Positions 1 to 4,998 of a stretch of DNA of 5,860 bases are shown here, piece after piece. Source of the DNA: Acidobacteriaceae bacterium (GTDB lineage: Bacteria; Acidobacteriota; Terriglobia; Terriglobales; Acidobacteriaceae); the NCBI GenBank assembly GCA_003168235.1, contig PMSZ01000263.1, forward strand, positions 1 through 5,860. Direction: 5' to 3'. Below the pieces are notes generated by a model. That model ran no database searches. It was not told where the DNA came from and was given only the letters and a program-made list of their open reading frames with translations. Position numbers and translations under genes: made by a program. Numbering within the stretch: the first letter of the stretch is position 1; each line of letters opens with the position of its first letter.

Positions 1-193
1 TGGTTTCTTCCGCGGTGATGTGGTGCGGCGGGGCGTCGAGCAAGCGCGCGCCTTCGAGCATTCCGGTCGGATAAGCGAGCCAAACCGGGTACCAGTAGGA
101 TTCGATTTCACGTGTCGCGGGCCAGCGCGAACCTGCGCCCCCATCGAAATTTTCAAACGAAGGCGGATTCAAGAACAGTGTTTTTAAGGGCAT
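1..193 (-). CDS. hpnJ: HpnJ, hopanoid-associated B12-binding radical SAM protein (N-terminal part, runs off left edge)
   Basis: The first 64 codons are visible, starting at the ATG at 193-191. They begin MPLKTLFLNPPSFENFDGG and continue with AGSRWPATREIESYWYPVWL and a LLDAPPHH segment. I recognise this as the characteristic N-terminus of HpnJ proteins, in which a cobalamin-binding-type domain precedes the radical SAM core. The CxxxCxxC iron-sulfur motif lies outside the window, so it cannot be checked. Family knowledge: HpnJ acts with HpnI and HpnK in making the cyclitol-ether head group of composite bacteriohopanepolyols, and is proposed to carry out the ring contraction of the sugar. The start is supported by an AGAGG ribosome site at 202-206, 8 bases upstream. 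The gene lies downstream of the TolC-like gene on the same strand, 234 bp away, so it may have its own promoter. Confidence 0.85.
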   Translation of the reverse strand, partial: MPLKTLFLNPPSFENFDGGAGSRWPATREIESYWYPVWLAYPTGMLEGARLLDAPPHHITAEET

Positions 194-201
194 AATGTGA
201 G

Positions 202-212
202 CCTCTATTTTA
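202..212 (-). promoter_or_regulatory. Ribosome binding site and possible -10 box of hpnJ
   Basis: On the minus strand AGAGG (206-202) sits 8 bases before the hpnJ ATG and fixes that start. It directly follows TAAAAT (212-207), which resembles a -10 box. If TAAAAT is used, the leader would be only about 13 bases. I find no convincing -35 box at the right distance, so the promoter part is weak while the ribosome site is good. Confidence 0.4.
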
Positions 213-253
213 ACATCCTGAGCCGTATGCGCAGGGGCGTGTCGGCTAACCAT

Positions 254-403
254 TCAGTTACCGGGCAGGTACGTGCCGCGAATGGCGAAAATGTGGAAAC
301 CTTTATCCAAGTATGCCTTAGCGGACTTCAAAGCCGCAAAACAAGCCGGTCGAACGTCGTTTCTGAGCATTAAGGAGCGAGAATCGGGTGGCGGCTGGCT
401 CAT
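254..403 (-). CDS. Possible small protein of 49 residues, unknown function
   Basis: A minus-strand frame opens at ATG 403-401, 24 bases after the TolC-like stop codon, and closes with TGA at 256-254. The peptide starts MSQPPPDSRSLMLRNDV and ends AYLDKGFHIFAIRGTYLPGN. A second in-frame ATG at 370-368 would give a shorter form. The C-terminal half alternates charged and hydrophobic residues and has mixed codon use, so it looks protein-like. Against it, there is no clear Shine-Dalgarno before either ATG and I recognise no family. A 50-codon frame can arise by chance. If real, it sits in line between the TolC-like gene and hpnJ. Confidence 0.25.
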   Translation of the reverse strand: MSQPPPDSRSLMLRNDVRPACFAALKSAKAYLDKGFHIFAIRGTYLPGN

Positions 404-427
404 CGATTCACTGGTTTGTTGGATGCG

Positions 428-1816
428 TCATTTCGACGGTGCGGCGTGCGCATTGGCGCTCGACGACTCGGAGCCGGGAAGCGCCCAGTTTTCCAAGTCT
501 CCCGTCGCCCGCAACAAAGTCAGGCGGGCGCGCTGGTAGGCGAAATCGGCATCCTGAAAAAGAAGAAAACGTTCGGCAGCCTGGGTCCGGGCATCGGCCA
601 ACTCGTGCAGAGTGCCGGTTTGCGCGTCGATCTTGGTTTGAGCCGCTTCTAAGCCCGACTCCGCCAGTTGATACTCCAACTGCGCGACTTCACGGGCGGC
701 TTCGAGTTGCTCGGCGGCGCGTTGCAGCTTAAGCGTCTCCTCACTCACCTGATCGCGAGTAGCCGCAGCCTGGTTCTTTGCCTTGAGGGCTTCAGCATCG
801 GCGGCTTCGGCGCGGGCGCGCTGGCTCGCATTGAATAACGGGACGCGAATGCCTAAGCCAATTGTGGCATTGTCTTTCTGAAAACGGGGGAAGTACTCTT
901 CGTAATTGTTGAAGGTTGAGAACCGTGCATACTGGGCCGAGAAATCGATCGATGGCAATAAAGCGCGGTGTTCGGCCGTTGCGCGGAGCGATTCCGCCAG
1001 CGAATGCTGCTCGGCAAACTTAACGGTGGGACTCGATGCTGCGGTTTTTTCCGGCAGATCTTCGTCGAATGCGACCGGTGGCAATACGGGAATGGTGGCA
1101 GGATCGATCTCGATTGAAGAAGCGGGCAATCCGGTCAGGGTCGAGAGGTGACGCCGCAGAACATCAGCGGAGCCGTGTGCCTCGGCGCGGTGAAGGCGCA
1201 CGCGCGCGATGACGAGCTTGGCTTTATTCAAGTCCACGGCGCTGTCGACGCCCGCCTGCAAGCGCTCGGCAACCGCTCGCTCTAATTTTTGCGACTCGGC
1301 CTCGTCTTGCTGCAGGCGCACAAGTCGCGCTTCCCATTTCGCCAGTTCGGCGTAGGTCAGAACGACATCCTGGATGACGGCGTTGCGTTGGTCCTTGTTT
1401 TGAATCTCGGAAGCATGCCAGTCTGCCTTGGCCGCGTGCAGAAACTGGATCCCTGATGGGCTAAAGACGGTGCTTTGCGCAACCACATTCAGCAGCGATG
1501 GCGGACTGCCTTCGATCGAAAGCGGGTATCCGACGGTGTAGCCGAGTCCCGAGCCGCCGATCAGTTGCGGGAAGTAGTTGTTGCGGAGTTCGAGGTAGGA
1601 AGCGAAGCTTCGCTGCACGTCGGCAGCGGCAATCGCCGAGCTCGTGCCATGAGCGAGCGCCAGCCGGACGGCGCGGTCGAGAGGCAGAGTTTCAGCGTGG
1701 CTGAGCGTTGCGGGGATGAGGGTTGCGCCGCTCAATATTAATATCAATATCGATGCGGCGGTAAGGGAACCGGACAGAGTTGTCGAGTGCAACCACGGCG
1801 GCAATCGGAGCGTCAT
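428..1816 (-). CDS. TolC-like outer-membrane efflux protein (OEP family)
   Basis: This 462-residue protein has the size and layout of TolC/OprM-type outer-membrane channels. Residues 1-41 form a signal peptide with a long hydrophobic core (ASILILILSG at 21-30) and a likely cut after SHA (39-41). The mature protein starts ETLPLDRAVRLALAHG, the usual first OEP helix. Two structural repeats follow: RNNYFPQLIGGSGLGYTV (78-95) and RALLPSIDFSAQYARF (284-299) are the matching 'xxxPxxxxxxxY' entries to beta strands, and long Ala/Glu/Gln-rich coiled-coil helices lie at about 140-230 and 335-435. IRVPLFNASQRARAE (323-337) is the conserved strand-to-helix turn. No lipobox cysteine is present. The start has a good ribosome site, AAGGTGA at 1827-1821. 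It is the last gene of the adaptor-TPR-OMP set, separated from the TPR gene by 237 bp. In the envelope it would form the exit duct for a tripartite pump; the substrate is unknown. Confidence 0.88.
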   Translation of the reverse strand: MTLRLPPWLHSTTLSGSLTAASILILILSGATLIPATLSHAETLPLDRAVRLALAHGTSSAIAAADVQRSFASYLELRNNYFPQLIGGSGLGYTVGYPLSIEGSPPSLLNVVAQSTVFSPSGIQFLHAAKADWHASEIQNKDQRNAVIQDVVLTYAELAKWEARLVRLQQDEAESQKLERAVAERLQAGVDSAVDLNKAKLVIARVRLHRAEAHGSADVLRRHLSTLTGLPASSIEIDPATIPVLPPVAFDEDLPEKTAASSPTVKFAEQHSLAESLRATAEHRALLPSIDFSAQYARFSTFNNYEEYFPRFQKDNATIGLGIRVPLFNASQRARAEAADAEALKAKNQAAATRDQVSEETLKLQRAAEQLEAAREVAQLEYQLAESGLEAAQTKIDAQTGTLHELADARTQAAERFLLFQDADFAYQRARLTLLRATGDLENWALPGSESSSANAHAAPSK

Positions 1817-1820
1817 CTCG

Positions 1821-1827
1821 TCACCTT
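1821..1827 (-). promoter_or_regulatory. Ribosome binding site of the TolC-like gene
   Basis: AAGGTGA on the minus strand ends 4 bases before the ATG at 1816 and matches the anti-Shine-Dalgarno well. It supports this start over later in-frame codons that would remove the signal peptide. Confidence 0.65.
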
Positions 1828-1837
1828 TGCTTCTTTG

Positions 1838-1867
1838 CTCTTTTTCTAATTACTCTTTTTCTGATTA
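1838..1867. repeat. 15-bp tandem duplication R1
   Basis: Two adjacent units, ctctttttctaatta and ctctttttctgatta, differ at one base of 15. A third degenerate start, ctcttt, follows at 1868. It lies in what would be the untranslated leader of the TolC-like gene, where on the mRNA strand it reads as purine-rich sequence. Confidence 0.8.
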
Positions 1868-1900
1868 CTCTTTGTTTCTCATGAACCTCATGGTTCTCAT

Positions 1901-1930
1901 ATCAATGAATCGCAAATCAATGAATCGGAA
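1901..1930. repeat. 15-bp tandem duplication R2
   Basis: Two adjacent units, atcaatgaatcgcaa and atcaatgaatcggaa, differ at one base of 15. Just before it, a weaker 9-bp periodicity is seen: ctcat occurs at 1878, 1887 and 1896. The unit has no resemblance to R1. Confidence 0.8.
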
Positions 1931-2017
1931 AAACATGGGTCAAGTCACGCAGGCACGATGAACAAATTGTAGGCCGCTAGACCAGAGTCGGGCAGTAGCA
2001 TGGGATGTTATTGGGGG

Positions 2018-2047
2018 CAGATCGTTGGATGTCAGATCGTTGAACGT
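2018..2047. repeat. 15-bp tandem duplication R3
   Basis: Two adjacent units, cagatcgttggatgt and cagatcgttgaacgt, differ at two bases of 15. The repeat ends 6 bases from the stop codon of the TPR gene, so it would be in the 3' end of that gene's transcript. Confidence 0.8.
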
Positions 2048-2053
2048 CACAGC

Positions 2054-3019
2054 TCAGGGCGTGACCCGGTTAAGGGCTTGCTGAGCCAAGCCGAAGTTCC
2101 GGGCCAGGGACAACGAAGCGCGGTACTGGTCGGCGGCGCCCGCTTTGTCTCCTTGCTTTTCGAGCAGCAAGCCTAACAAGTAGCGGGCCTTGAAAGCAGG
2201 CGCCGCTTCCACCGTACCGGCGGCCAGATAGCGATGCAGAAGTTCTGCCGCGAAGGGATAGTTTCTGTCGGAGCGGTAAAGCATCTGGGCGGCTTCCACC
2301 AAAACCTTCGGGTCCTGCATCGGCGACTGGCTCAACTTGACGAGGGCCTGCTCCATTTCGTCGAAGCGCCGCTCGCGGCGAAGAAGATAGGCGAGGCTAA
2401 GCCATGAGTCCGAGGCGCCGTGGCTGAGACTGACGTATTGGCGATATTCCTGTTCGGCGCCGGCATAATCTTTCTTTTGTTCTGCAATGCGGCCGTAGAC
2501 CCAGTGCTCGCGCGCTGGATTCATCGCCGCGATCGACTGCGCCTGCTCGCGGGCTTTCTGCTCTCCGCCGCCGAGCATGCTGGGAGCTTCGATATAGTAT
2601 TCAGCCAGGTCGATCCGCGCATCCACGTCGATGGGATCCAGTTGCACGGCACGTTCAAATTCCCCGCGAACCTTGCCCGCCAGACCGGCAGCAACGAGGA
2701 AATTTGCCCGGTCCGCTTTTTCGCCATACACGCGCCCCAGCCAAACATGAAAACTGCTGTTGTTAGGAGCGAGCGCGGCCGCTTTTTTACACGCGGGCTC
2801 GGCGCGGTTCCAGTCCTCAAGTGCAAAATACGCGCGGCAGAGTAGATTGGCGGATTCCGCATCCAACGGGGCTGATAAGAGGCGCCCGTTCAGCGCGGCG
2901 ATCGCGTCATCAACGCGCCCGGCTGCGAGCATGTCGTGCGCAGAGTCGGCAAAGGCCGTGACTGCCGAGGCAATCAGCAGAAGCGAAACCGGTAATATTT
3001 TGAAGAAGCGAGTCATCAT
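2054..3019 (-). CDS. Secreted tetratricopeptide-repeat protein
   Basis: From ATG 3019-3017 the protein has 321 residues. MMTRFFKILPVSLLLIASAV starts a clear Sec signal peptide with a likely cut after AFA (22-24), so it should be periplasmic. TPR-like helix pairs follow: about 26-55 (AAGRVDDAIAALNGRLLSAP), 56-88 (CRAYFALEDWNRAEPACKKA), 120-140 (FERAVQLDPIDVDARIDLAE), 170-200 (YGRIAEQKKDYAGAEQEYRQ), 205-232, and 278-310 (LLGLLLEKQGDKAGAADQYR). The APSMLGGGEQKAREQA stretch (145-160) is an insert I recall from a recurrent TPR subfamily. TPRs bind proteins, so a scaffold or accessory role for the flanking adaptor and channel is likely but inferred. The frame also opens at a TTG at 3046, which would add nine residues and lacks a Shine-Dalgarno. 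I prefer ATG 3019 because it gives a canonical signal peptide, although its own ribosome site (GGAT about 10 bases upstream) is weak. The gap to the adaptor gene is 36 bp. Confidence 0.85.
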   Translation of the reverse strand: MMTRFFKILPVSLLLIASAVTAFADSAHDMLAAGRVDDAIAALNGRLLSAPLDAESANLLCRAYFALEDWNRAEPACKKAAALAPNNSSFHVWLGRVYGEKADRANFLVAAGLAGKVRGEFERAVQLDPIDVDARIDLAEYYIEAPSMLGGGEQKAREQAQSIAAMNPAREHWVYGRIAEQKKDYAGAEQEYRQYVSLSHGASDSWLSLAYLLRRERRFDEMEQALVKLSQSPMQDPKVLVEAAQMLYRSDRNYPFAAELLHRYLAAGTVEAAPAFKARYLLGLLLEKQGDKAGAADQYRASLSLARNFGLAQQALNRVTP

Positions 3020-3055
3020 TTTGAAATTGATCCAAAGTTCAGCCAAGAGAGCTAG

Positions 3056-4297
3056 CTAATATCGGACGGTGGTTCCGTCGCCGATCGGCTTTCCGTTTAA
3101 CGAATTGATGGCCACCACGTCTTTCGCGGAAAGCCCGGCTGTGATTTCGATCTGCGTGAGATTGGAGAGCGATGTCTCCACATTCCGGCGCTTAAGTTCG
3201 TGGCCCGCGACCTGCAAAACATAGGGCCGGGAGTCATCCATTCGCACTGCCTCGCGCGGTACCACCAGCACGTTATCGTGTTCCGCGATGACGATGGTTA
3301 CGCCGACATTGATGTTCGGCAGCAGTTTTAAGTCCTTGTTATCCAGGATGCTGGTCGTCTCGCCGACGTTACGGGAAACGCGCAACTTCACCGTCGACGG
3401 GATGGCGGTGAGAGTTGCTTGCCAGACGCGGCCCGGGATAGCATCCCATGTGACCTGGATCGAATCTCCCACAGCCAGCCGGGCCACGTCGGGTTCGTCA
3501 ACGAATGCGCGCACCACTACTTTTCGCAGGTCCGCGACTTGCAATAGCAGATCTCCCGCGGTGACGAAGCCGCCTTGCTTCACCGGCAGAGAGTACACAA
3601 TGCCGTCAAATGGCGCGCGAACGTTGGATTTTCCCAGGACATCCTGCGCGGCATCATAGGCGGCCCGGGCTTCCACCCGCTGCGCCTCGACGCGCGCGAT
3701 CTCCGCGTTCGAATAACGCTTCGTCTGCTTTTGACGGAGAAACTTGAGCTGCGTGTCGGCTTGGGCAAGAGCGTTTTCCGCCTCCCGCACTTCTCCAGCA
3801 GAGGCCGCACCCTGCTGCTCCAGTTTTTTGAGCGCATCCAGTTTGCGCTGCGCCGAATCGCGATCGACACCGGCTTTCGAAAGCTGGGCGTCGAGGCTCA
3901 AGACCTCTTCCTGAGTCCCTCCACGTTCCGACGCGCTCAGGTCAGCCTGCGCCGACTTTAGCTGGGCTTCGGCGCGCGCCGATTGCGCGCGGGCGTCGGC
4001 ATCATCCAAAACGACCAGCAGTTGCCCAGTCTTGACGGAATCGCCTTCCTTGACCAGAACGCGCCGCACGCTCGCAGCAACCGGAGCGTGCGCCTCGAAG
4101 TTGTTGACCGGCTCGATTTTTCCGTTTGTAGAAATCAGGCTGCGAATGGCGCCTTGCCCGACCACAGCGGTTCGCACTGGGACCGAATCATCGCGGTGCA
4201 CGAAGGCGGCCAGTACAATGACCGCTACGAAGATTGCGAGCGCCGTTAACCACCAGCGCCAAGGCTGGCTCGCCGAACTGTTTCCATTCAATGGCAT
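3056..4297 (-). CDS. HlyD/MacA-type periplasmic adaptor subunit of an efflux system
   Basis: The 413-residue protein has the order of a membrane fusion protein. An N-terminal anchor is at about 15-33 (WLTALAIFVAVIVLAAFV). The first lipoyl half (about 68-99) reads EAHAPVAASVRRVLVKEGDS and ends in LLVVLDD. An alpha-helical hairpin rich in Ala, Gln, Glu and Arg lies at about 100-220. The second lipoyl half (226-255) reads VRAPFDGIVYSLPVKQGGFV and ends in LLLQVADL. A beta-barrel (259-345) and a membrane-proximal tail containing VLVVPREAVRMDD (343-355) follow. These adaptors link an inner-membrane pump to a TolC-type channel; the channel is encoded two genes downstream. The N-terminus (TAVVGQGAIRSLISTNGKIE) resembles MacA-like adaptors of ABC pumps more than RND ones, but this is a weak discriminator. 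No pump gene is adjacent: upstream lies divergent queF. There is no obvious ribosome site before the ATG. Confidence 0.9.
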   Translation of the reverse strand: MPLNGNSSASQPWRWWLTALAIFVAVIVLAAFVHRDDSVPVRTAVVGQGAIRSLISTNGKIEPVNNFEAHAPVAASVRRVLVKEGDSVKTGQLLVVLDDADARAQSARAEAQLKSAQADLSASERGGTQEEVLSLDAQLSKAGVDRDSAQRKLDALKKLEQQGAASAGEVREAENALAQADTQLKFLRQKQTKRYSNAEIARVEAQRVEARAAYDAAQDVLGKSNVRAPFDGIVYSLPVKQGGFVTAGDLLLQVADLRKVVVRAFVDEPDVARLAVGDSIQVTWDAIPGRVWQATLTAIPSTVKLRVSRNVGETTSILDNKDLKLLPNINVGVTIVIAEHDNVLVVPREAVRMDDSRPYVLQVAGHELKRRNVETSLSNLTQIEITAGLSAKDVVAINSLNGKPIGDGTTVRY

Positions 4298-4318
4298 GCA
4301 AAGAAACGCGCAAACTTC

Positions 4319-4327
4319 AATGTATCA
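4319..4327 (-). promoter_or_regulatory. Possible extended -10 promoter for the adaptor gene
   Basis: On the minus strand TGATACATT fits an extended -10 (TGn followed by a hexamer with 4 of 6 consensus bases). Transcription would start near 4312, leaving a leader of about 15 bases before the ATG at 4297. No good -35 box is seen, which extended -10 promoters can tolerate. This is a pattern match only. Confidence 0.3.
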
Positions 4328-4409
4328 TCCACGTGCTGCGGGGATGCACGCAAATGAGCGCATCGGGACTTGCCTTTTTAGATGCACGGCAGTGGCGGAA
4401 TGCTCCAAA

Positions 4410-4481
4410 ATGAGCAAGGAGTCTCATGGCGATAGCGCGCTCTTTAGAATTGCCAGTAAGAGAATCGCCAGCAAGATTTGA
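4410..4481 (+). CDS. Speculative 23-residue ORF containing a 5-residue duplication
   Basis: ATG at 4410 opens a short frame ending with TGA at 4479-4481; its end reads RIASKRIASKI. The duplicated RIASK comes from the 15-bp DNA repeat, and both base differences between the two copies fall at third codon positions and are silent (ATT/ATC and AGT/AGC). The C-terminus would be a cationic amphipathic stretch. No strong ribosome site is present (GGA about 11 bases upstream). It is most likely chance within the divergent promoter region. Confidence 0.12.
   Translation: MSKESHGDSALFRIASKRIASKI
4446..4475. repeat. 15-bp tandem duplication R4
   Basis: Two adjacent units, agaattgccagtaag and agaatcgccagcaag, differ at two bases of 15, both T/C. 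It lies between the divergent adaptor and queF genes, about 60 bases upstream of the queF ATG. Its unit is unrelated to R1-R3 but has the same period. Confidence 0.8.
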
Positions 4482-4521
4482 TCGGGCCGTGTTGCCTTCT
4501 GTTCTCGGTCCCGGCTGTGGG

Positions 4522-4527
4522 TACAAT
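4522..4527 (+). promoter_or_regulatory. Likely -10 box of queF, placed for a leaderless transcript
   Basis: TACAAT matches the -10 consensus at 5 of 6 bases and ends six bases before the queF ATG at 4534. The usual start point about seven bases downstream would fall on the A of the ATG. The stretch between has no Shine-Dalgarno. The -35 region (around 4499-4505, TGTTCT or similar) is poor. Confidence 0.4.
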
Positions 4528-4533
4528 AGCCAG

Positions 4534-4971
4534 ATGAAAAAGTCTACGCGCTCAAAATCGCCAGGGTCTGCTTCTCCCCAGTACACGGCGGAGCATGCCA
4601 GCGCTGGGCTCGATCACGGCTTTCCGGAAATTGAAACCTGGCCGAACCAGTTTCCGGGATATGAGATTGTCGTGGATGATCCGGAATTTACTTCGGTCTG
4701 TCCGAAGACGGGCTTGCCGGATTTTGGCAACATCGTGATCCGCTACGAGCCGGCTCGCCTGTGTTTGGAGTTGAAATCGCTCAAGGAATATCTCCAGTCG
4801 TATCGAAATCTGGGCATCTTCCAGGAGAACATCGTGAACCAGGTTCTGGCGGATGTTGTGCGCTGGGCCAAGCCGGTGTGGGCGGAGGTAAAAGGTGAGT
4901 TTCGTCCGCGCGGAGGGATTTCAACGGTGGTGATTGCGCGATGGCCGAAAGGGAACAAGAGTCAGAAGTGA
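4534..4971 (+). CDS. queF: NADPH-dependent 7-cyano-7-deazaguanine reductase (unimodal QueF)
   Basis: This 145-residue protein reduces the nitrile preQ0 to the amine preQ1 with two NADPH, a cytosolic step in queuosine tRNA modification. EFTSVCPKTGLPDFG (51-65) holds the catalytic cysteine (C56, forms the thioimide) and the acid D63. LELKSLKEYLQSYRN (78-92) is the QueF motif E-x-K-S-x-K, which contacts NADPH. FQENIVNQVLADVV (96-109) and FRPRGGIS (123-130) complete the T-fold. The size fits the short YkvM-like class, not the double-length E. coli type. In the FHE position of Bacillus-type QueF, this protein has FQE (Q97, E98). The frame is open upstream to an ATG at 4426, but those 36 residues are unlike the family, so I start at 4534. 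The first 30 residues are Ser/Lys-rich and variable. No other queuosine genes are in the window. A DUF3592-like gene follows 27 bp later on the same strand. Confidence 0.93.
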   Translation: MKKSTRSKSPGSASPQYTAEHASAGLDHGFPEIETWPNQFPGYEIVVDDPEFTSVCPKTGLPDFGNIVIRYEPARLCLELKSLKEYLQSYRNLGIFQENIVNQVLADVVRWAKPVWAEVKGEFRPRGGISTVVIARWPKGNKSQK

Positions 4972-4998
4972 CGCGCTGTGCGTTTGCGGAGTTCTTAT

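Larger units (their letters stand above)
194..427. other. Intergenic region between the TolC-like gene and hpnJ
   Basis: This 234-bp stretch carries the hpnJ ribosome site, the possible 49-residue small ORF and nothing else I can support. I see no strong hairpin followed by a T-run after the TolC-like stop, so transcription may read through into hpnJ. A plus-strand reading frame across it (from 273) is not believed: it runs antisense into the TolC-like gene and has no ribosome site. Confidence 0.5.
1817..2053. other. Repeat-rich intergenic region between the TPR gene and the TolC-like gene
   Basis: This 237-bp spacer is more AT-rich than the flanking genes and holds three independent 15-bp duplications (R1-R3). 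On the minus strand it contains TTGACC (1943-1938), a possible -35 box, with only a poor -10 candidate (TTGATT) 17 bases later, so a promoter for the TolC-like gene is possible but unproven. A weak 5-bp stem, GAACC-TCAT-GGTTC (1883-1896), is present. I see no intrinsic terminator after the TPR gene and no credible ORF. Confidence 0.5.

Noticed and set aside
273..539. Plus-strand 88-codon frame across the intergenic region into the TolC-like gene
   Set aside because: It is antisense to the well-supported TolC-like C-terminus, has no ribosome site, and resembles no family; it is an overlap artefact.
1883..1896. Hairpin GAACC-TCAT-GGTTC as a terminator or operator
   Set aside because: Only five base pairs, no T-run, and it falls inside a 9-bp ctcat periodicity that can explain the symmetry.
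1838..2047. The 15-bp repeats as a CRISPR array or a phage attachment site
   Set aside because: Units are adjacent without spacers, differ in sequence from one another, and no cas, integrase or tRNA gene is present.
2420..2862. Plus- and minus-strand frames of over 100 codons inside the TPR gene
   Set aside because: Both lie wholly within the TPR coding region in other frames, which is common in GC-rich genes, and show no domain.
3020..3046. TTG start for the TPR protein
   Set aside because: It adds nine residues with acidic and aromatic character before a canonical signal peptide and has no Shine-Dalgarno; ATG 3019 fits better, though this is not certain.
4032..4481. Plus-strand 149-codon frame antisense to the adaptor N-terminus
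   Set aside because: Most of it is the complement of the conserved lipoyl half and membrane anchor of the adaptor; only its last 24 codons lie in the spacer, and these are treated separately as a speculative short ORF.
4426..4533. N-terminal extension of QueF from ATG 4426
   Set aside because: The 36 extra residues are encoded across the 15-bp duplication and the likely -10 box and do not match the family N-terminus.
4317..4586. Minus-strand 89-codon frame upstream of the adaptor
   Set aside because: It overlaps the start of queF and its promoter on the opposite strand and has no recognisable domain.
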